Source of the DNA: Bacillota bacterium
GTDB lineage: Bacteria > Bacillota > Sulfobacillia > Thermaerobacterales > Thermaerobacteraceae
Direction: 5' to 3'
DNA: 9,026 nt
Assembly (NCBI GenBank): GCA_003242195.1
Contig: QGUQ01000057.1
Coordinates: 1-9,026, forward strand
Below, one piece after another: positions 5,629 to 9,026 of the stretch. The notes beneath the pieces are model-generated. The model ran no database searches. It saw nothing but the letters and a program-made list of their open reading frames with translations, and was not told where the DNA came from. The stretch's first letter is position 1. Every line of letters starts with the position of its first letter. A program made the translations under genes and the position numbers.

Positions 5629-6813
5629 GTGGAAGGGCCGGGCCGCCGCATGTCCTTGCGGCCGACGTGGGTGGAGATCGACCTGGATGCTATCGCCCAC
5701 AACCTGCGCCAGCTGCAACAGGTGGCTGCCCCGGCCCAGCTGATGGCCGTGGTGAAGGCCGACGGCTACGGCCACGGGGCCGTGATGGTGGCGAGGACGG
5801 CTCTCGCCCACGGAGCCCGGCGGCTGGCCGTGGCCATCGTGGAGGAGGGCGTGCACCTGCGGCAGTCGGCCATCGCCTGTCCGGTGCTGGTGCTGGGCTG
5901 GACGCCCCCCGAGCAATACGGCCTCGCCCTCCGCTACGACCTGGAGCTGACCGTCAGCAGCGAGGCCGAGGCCCGGGCCCTGGCGGAGGCGGCGCGGCGG
6001 GAGGGGCGGCGGGCCAAGATCCACCTCAAGATCGACACGGGGATGACCCGCCTGGGGTTGCGGGCAAGCGACCCGCGGCTGGGCGAGGTCGCCGCCCGGA
6101 TCGCGGCGCTGGGCCACCTGGAAATCGTCGGCGTGTACACGCACCTGGCCACGGCCGACGACGGCGGCTCGCCGCTGAACGGCCGGCAGCTGGCTGCCTT
6201 CGAGGAGGCCCTCCACGTCCTAGCCCGCCACGGGGTGCGGCCCCTCTTGCGGCACGCGGCCAACAGCGCCGCCTTGTTGCGCCTGCCCGGGGCTCGCTTC
6301 GACCTGGTGCGCCCGGGCATCGCCCTTTACGGCCTCGAGGCCTTCCCGGGTGCCGTGGAGCGCTTTGGCCTGCGCCCGGCCCTGGCATGGAAGACCCGCG
6401 TAGCCCTGGTCAAGGAGGTTCCAGCCGGCACGCCCGTGGGCTACGGGGCCACCCATGTCACCTCCCGGCCTTCCCGCATCGCCACGCTGCCCGTGGGTTA
6501 TGCCGACGGCTTGCGGCGCGCCCTGTCCAACCGAGGCCAGGTCCTGATCAACGGGCGCCGCGTGCCCATCGTCGGCCGCGTCTGCATGGACCAGGTCATG
6601 GTCGACGTGACCGACGCGGGACCGGTGGCGGTAGGCGACGAGGTGGTCCTCATCGGCGTCCAGGGCGAGGAGCGCATCACAGCCGACGAGATGGCCGGCT
6701 GGATGGATACCATCGGTTACGAGGTCGTCACCGGTATCGGCCGCCGCGTCCCCCGCATCTACTATCGCGGAGGACGTCCCATCGCCAGCACGCCGGTCGG
6801 GCACCTGCTGTGA
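5629..6813 (+). CDS. alr: Alanine racemase
   Basis: A 394-residue fold type III PLP enzyme that interconverts L- and D-alanine, supplying D-alanine for peptidoglycan. The N-terminal TIM barrel starts with 'RPTWVEIDLDAIAHNL' (11-26). The PLP-binding lysine is K43 in 'AVVKADGYGHG'. Further family blocks are 'KIDTGMTRLGL' and 'FDLVRPGIALYGL'. The second catalytic base is Y272 in 'VGYGATH', at the start of the C-terminal beta domain, followed by 'LPVGYADGL' and 'GRVCMDQVMVDVTD'. The protein ends in the usual 'GRRVPRIYY' plus a short tail. Length is normal (about 370-390). It starts 27 nt after nnr and precedes the toxin-antitoxin pair by 82 nt, as in Bacillus where alr is followed by ndoAI-ndoA. 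All residues needed for activity are visible. Confidence 0.96.
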   Translation: MEGPGRRMSLRPTWVEIDLDAIAHNLRQLQQVAAPAQLMAVVKADGYGHGAVMVARTALAHGARRLAVAIVEEGVHLRQSAIACPVLVLGWTPPEQYGLALRYDLELTVSSEAEARALAEAARREGRRAKIHLKIDTGMTRLGLRASDPRLGEVAARIAALGHLEIVGVYTHLATADDGGSPLNGRQLAAFEEALHVLARHGVRPLLRHAANSAALLRLPGARFDLVRPGIALYGLEAFPGAVERFGLRPALAWKTRVALVKEVPAGTPVGYGATHVTSRPSRIATLPVGYADGLRRALSNRGQVLINGRRVPIVGRVCMDQVMVDVTDAGPVAVGDEVVLIGVQGEERITADEMAGWMDTIGYEVVTGIGRRVPRIYYRGGRPIASTPVGHLL

Positions 6814-6895
6814 CCCGGCCCGCTCCGCGGCCGGCCCGGCGGCCCTGCACGGTGCGCTCCCACCGGGCGGGGACACGGCGAGGAGGCGGGAAACG

Positions 6896-7099
6896 ATGGA
6901 AGAAGGGGTCTACCCGTCGATGGTGTCGGCGGCGACGCCGGCAGGGCGGGGCGGCGGGGCCGGCCGGCCTCTCGCCCGCGACGAGCGGTTGCGCCGCGGT
7001 TACACGGAAATGGGTCCCCTCAACCGGAGGCTGGCGGAGGAGTGGGTGCCGGGGGAGCTGGAGCTCCGGTGCTGGGAGTGGGGTGGGGAGGGCGGTTGA
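6896..7099 (+). CDS. Short MazE/EndoAI-like antitoxin lacking the ribbon-helix-helix domain
   Basis: A 67-residue acidic-tailed protein directly before the MazF gene (1 nt between stop and start). Residues 30-49, 'ERLRRGYTEMGPLNRRLAEE', align by eye with the C-terminal toxin-binding region of Bacillus subtilis EndoAI (LMRRGYMEMAKIN...), so it is very probably the cognate antitoxin. EndoAI is about 93 residues and begins with a ribbon-helix-helix DNA-binding domain ending in 'RAYVSER'. Here that domain is missing and replaced by about 28 residues rich in Gly, Ala and Pro. The 82 nt between alr and this start encode no such domain in any of the three forward frames. The ATG at 6896 is preceded by AGGAGG (6881-6886) at 9 nt. 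The role inferred is neutralising MazF by occluding its RNA groove; autoregulation by DNA binding looks lost. The region 50-67 is Trp/Gly/Glu-rich and unlike EndoAI. Confidence 0.75.
   Translation: MEEGVYPSMVSAATPAGRGGGAGRPLARDERLRRGYTEMGPLNRRLAEEWVPGELELRCWEWGGEGG
7074..7092 (+). promoter_or_regulatory. G-quadruplex-type motif covering the mazF ribosome binding site
   Basis: GGGAGTGGGGTGGGGAGGG has four runs of at least three G with loops of 3, 1 and 1 nt. It spans the last codons of the antitoxin, and its final runs (7085-7092) are the SD for the GTG at 7101. Folding in mRNA would hide that SD. The motif is seen directly; folding and effect are inference. Confidence 0.4.
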
Positions 7100-7100
7100 C

Positions 7101-7451
7101 GTGGAGGTACGCCGCGGGGATATCTTCTATGCCGACCTGCGCCCTGTGGTGGGGTCGGAGCAAGGCGGCGTGCGCCCGGTCCTCGTCATCCAGAACGACA
7201 TCGGCAACCGCTACAGCCCGACGGTCATCGTCGCGGCCATCACCTCACAGATCAACAAGGCCAAGCTGCCGACGCACGTGGAGCTCCCGGCCGGGGCCTA
7301 CGGCCTCGAGCGCGACTCGGTGATCCTCCTGGAGCAGATCCGCACCATCGACAAGCAGCGGCTGCTGGAGCGGGTCGCCCATCTGGACCAGGGCGTCATG
7401 CGCCGGGTCGACGTGGCCATCGGCATCAGCCTCGGGCTCCGCGAGCCCTGA
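7101..7451 (+). CDS. ndoA: MazF/NdoA-type mRNA endoribonuclease toxin
   Basis: A 116-residue protein, the same length as Bacillus subtilis NdoA (MazF/EndoA), a ribosome-independent RNase that in B. subtilis cuts at UACAU. The N-terminus 'EVRRGDIFYADLRPVVGSEQ' (2-21) is followed by 'GGVRPVLVIQNDIGNRYSPT' (22-41), nearly identical to the Bacillus enzyme. 'VAAITSQINKAKLPTHVEL' and 'RDSVILLEQIRTIDKQRL' also match closely. The catalytic residues known for the family, R25 and T48, are both present, so the toxin should be active. The GTG start lies 8 nt after GGGGAGGG and 1 nt after the antitoxin stop, so the pair is co-transcribed and probably translationally coupled. The sequence specificity of this homologue is inferred only. 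Confidence 0.96.
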   Translation: MEVRRGDIFYADLRPVVGSEQGGVRPVLVIQNDIGNRYSPTVIVAAITSQINKAKLPTHVELPAGAYGLERDSVILLEQIRTIDKQRLLERVAHLDQGVMRRVDVAIGISLGLREP

Positions 7452-7545
7452 CCCGGAAATAACAACAGGCCGGGCAATGGGACGCGCGAGATGAAGCGCC
7501 CCAGACCGACCGGAAGAACCCGGCGACGAGGGAAGAAGGACAGGC

Positions 7546-8559
7546 ATGCAACCGGAGTTGCTGGTCGAGGTCACCCGGGGCGGTTACGTCGAGAGCCGCC
7601 ATTGGGGACATGCCGTGGTGGTGGACGGCGAGGGCCGCCCGGTGGCTGCCTTCGGTGATCCGGAGCACGTCACCTTCCTGCGTTCGACGTTGAAACCCTT
7701 TCAGGCGCTGGCCGTGGTCGCCGCGGGCGCCGCCGACCGCTTCGGGTTCGACGCCGCGGACATCGCACTGATGTGCGGCTCTCACACGGGGGAGCCGTTG
7801 CACGTCGACCGGGCCGCCGGGATGCTGCGGAAGATCGGGTTGGGGCCCGAGGCCCTGGCCTGCGGCGTTCACGCCCCCGTTTCCCCGGCCGCCCGGCGTG
7901 CCCTGCGCGAGGCGGGGCAGGAGCCCACGCCGCTGCACAACAACTGTTCGGGCAAGCACGCGGGCATGCTGGCCCTGGCCCGCCACCGCGGCTGGCCTCC
8001 CGAGGGATACCAGCGCCCGGATCATCCCGTCCAGGAGGAGATCCGACGCCTGGTGGCGCGGCTGACCGGGCTGGCCCCCGGTACCGGCGGCCTGATCGAG
8101 GCCACGGACGGGTGCGGCGTCGTCACCTTCGGGATGCCGCTGGTGGCGGCGGCGCGGCTGTTCTCCCTCCTGGCCCGGCCGGAGCGTCTGCCCGGGCCGC
8201 TGGGACCGGCCCTGGCCCGCGTCCGGGAGGCCATAGTCGCCCACCCGGAGATGGTGCGAGGCGAGGGCGAGTTCGACACCGAGGTGATCCGGGTCACCGG
8301 CGGTGCCTGGATCGGCAAGGTCGGCGCCGAGGGCTTCTACGCCGCGGCCCTGGCCTCGGGGCACGGCCTCGCCCTGAAGATCGCCGACGGCGGCGACCGC
8401 GCCCGGCCGGTGGCCGTCATCGCCATCCTTCGGCGACTCGGCCTGCTTCCTTCCGGCGCCGGCGACCTGGCGGCCCGCTGGGGCCGCCAGCCGGTGCGCA
8501 ACCTGCGGGGGGAGGTGGTGGGCGAGATCCGCCCGGCCGGGCCGCTGGCCGGCGCGTAG
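7546..8559 (+). CDS. L-asparaginase, Rhizobium etli type (Asparaginase_II family, class 3)
   Basis: A 337-residue cytoplasmic enzyme expected to hydrolyse L-asparagine to aspartate and ammonia. It belongs to the Asparaginase_II (R. etli AnsA/ReAV) family, unrelated to the classical E. coli enzymes. The serine/lysine motif 'RSTLKPFQAL' gives S47 and K50, and the second active-site serine is S79 in 'CGSHTGE'. 'HNNCSGKHAGM' (131-141) gives C134 and K137, and 'TDGCGV' gives D188 and C190. These correspond, within one residue, to the known S48/K51/S80 and zinc-site C135/K138/C189 of R. etli ReAV. 'GEGEFDT' (239-245), 'WIGKVGAEGFYAAAL' with K258, and 'LKIADGGDRARPVA' complete the family pattern. 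The ATG at 7546 follows AAGGA by 5 nt. It starts 94 nt after mazF with no obvious terminator between, so read-through from the upstream operon is possible. Confidence 0.92.
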   Translation: MQPELLVEVTRGGYVESRHWGHAVVVDGEGRPVAAFGDPEHVTFLRSTLKPFQALAVVAAGAADRFGFDAADIALMCGSHTGEPLHVDRAAGMLRKIGLGPEALACGVHAPVSPAARRALREAGQEPTPLHNNCSGKHAGMLALARHRGWPPEGYQRPDHPVQEEIRRLVARLTGLAPGTGGLIEATDGCGVVTFGMPLVAAARLFSLLARPERLPGPLGPALARVREAIVAHPEMVRGEGEFDTEVIRVTGGAWIGKVGAEGFYAAALASGHGLALKIADGGDRARPVAVIAILRRLGLLPSGAGDLAARWGRQPVRNLRGEVVGEIRPAGPLAGA

Positions 8560-8615
8560 CGGCGGCCGGACGGAGGGTACAATCCCACGGACGCCGGCGG
8601 AGGGAGGGGGTTCCC

Positions 8616-9026
8616 ATGGCGCTCCCTGAGGAAGAACTACTCCGCATCGACGACATGGCCACGCTGGAACGGGTGGTCAAGGGGTGCACCCGCTGTCGCC
8701 TGCGGGCGAGCTGTCGCGGCGTCGTGTTCGGCGACGGCAACCCGCGGGCGCGGGTCATGCTGATCGGGGAGGGGCCCGGTGCCGACGAGGACCGCCTGGG
8801 CCGGCCCTTCGTGGGCCGGGCCGGCCACTTGCTGGACCGCATCCTGGCCGCCTGCGGGTTCGAGCGGCAGCGCCACGTATACATCGCCAACATCGTCAAA
8901 TGCCGGCCGCCGGGCAACCGCACGCCCACCCCGGACGAGCGGGCGGCCTGCCTGCCCAACCTGCGCGCCCAGATGCGGCTGATCAACCCGGTGATCGTCG
9001 TCCTGCTGGGTTCGACCGCCCTGCAG
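8616..9026 (+). CDS. Family 4 uracil-DNA glycosylase with an Fe-S cluster (3' end outside window)
   Basis: The first 137 residues of a DNA repair enzyme that removes uracil arising from cytosine deamination; this family is common in thermophiles and many Firmicutes. The [4Fe-4S] ligands C24 and C27 ('CTRC') and C96 and C112 are all present. Their spacing (3, 69 and 16) equals that of C14, C17, C86 and C102 in the Thermus thermophilus enzyme. Motif 1 'GEGPGADEDRLGRPFVGRAG' (51-70) contains the family 4 GE(A/G)PG form. 'NIVKCRPPGNRTPTPDE' (92-108) is also diagnostic. The later His-containing motif (HPS region) lies beyond the window. The ATG at 8616 follows GGAGGGAGGGGG by 5 nt. It is 56 nt after the asparaginase gene. 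A TACAAT at 8578 resembles a -10 box but has no matching -35. Confidence 0.93.
   Translation, partial: MALPEEELLRIDDMATLERVVKGCTRCRLRASCRGVVFGDGNPRARVMLIGEGPGADEDRLGRPFVGRAGHLLDRILAACGFERQRHVYIANIVKCRPPGNRTPTPDERAACLPNLRAQMRLINPVIVVLLGSTALQ

Noticed and set aside
3829..6216. A 795-codon open frame on the minus strand across nnr and alr, and a 508-codon one at 3255-4781
   Set aside because: They are antisense to genes with clear conserved motifs, and their translations are low-complexity Pro/Arg/His/Gly. Such frames are common in very GC-rich DNA.
4410..7451. A 1013-codon plus-strand open frame running through nnr, alr and the antitoxin into mazF
   Set aside because: Only its last 116 codons (mazF) are real coding sequence. 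The rest is an out-of-frame Gly/Arg/Pro-rich shadow of nnr, alr and the antitoxin.
7452..7474. CCCGG...CCGGG after mazF as a terminator
   Set aside because: Only 5-bp arms with a 13-nt loop and no T tract; too weak to support termination.
8578..8583. TACAAT as a -10 box for the uracil-DNA glycosylase gene
   Set aside because: No -35-like sequence lies 16-18 nt upstream and there is no TGn extension, so it was not called as a promoter.
1..9026. tRNA, rRNA, CRISPR array, insertion sequence or phage attachment site
   Set aside because: No cloverleaf, regularly spaced repeats, transposase motifs or flanking duplications were seen on either strand.

Overview
The window is a GC-rich chromosomal segment (roughly 70% G+C by eye). 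It carries one AT-rich regulatory patch near 2985-3120 and eleven protein genes, nearly all recognisable. The neighbourhood acpS - nnr - alr - ndoAI-like - ndoA is the classic Firmicutes (Bacillota) arrangement. MazF/NdoA is very close to the Bacillus enzyme, and many genes start with GTG or TTG after strong G-rich Shine-Dalgarno (SD) sites. Together these suggest a high-GC, possibly thermophilic member of the Bacillota (Thermaerobacter/Symbiobacterium-like). That assignment is inference from gene content and base composition, not from a search.

Layout. (1) 1-2210, plus strand: the end of an operon for the membrane arm of a Hyf/Hyc-type (group 4 hydrogenase-like, complex I-related) complex: the C-terminal part of hyfB, then complete hyfC and hyfE. 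(2) 2258-2959, minus strand: a convergent Crp/Fnr-family regulator. (3) 2960-3317: a divergent intergenic region of about 360 bp with several inverted repeats, two candidate promoters for the regulator, and a GC-rich hairpin close to acpS. (4) 3318-7451, plus strand: acpS (TTG start), the bifunctional NAD(P)HX repair gene nnr, alanine racemase alr, a short MazE-like antitoxin and the MazF/NdoA RNase toxin, probably largely co-transcribed. (5) 7546-9026, plus strand: a Rhizobium etli-type (Asparaginase_II family) L-asparaginase, then a family 4 (Fe-S) uracil-DNA glycosylase cut by the right edge.

How the genes work together. The Hyf proteins would form the proton- or ion-translocating membrane module of a respiratory or hydrogen-evolving complex. 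The adjacent Crp/Fnr protein is a natural candidate for redox or energy-state control of itself and perhaps of hyf. The acpS-nnr-alr block is housekeeping: acyl carrier protein activation, repair of damaged NAD(P)H and D-alanine supply. It is followed by the toxin-antitoxin pair.

No clearly new multi-gene system is visible. The points most worth a second look are these. The antitoxin keeps only the toxin-binding tail and has no ribbon-helix-helix domain. A G-quadruplex-type motif covers the mazF SD site. A nearly perfect 19-bp palindrome and related elements lie upstream of the Crp-family gene. The hyf operon stops after hyfE.
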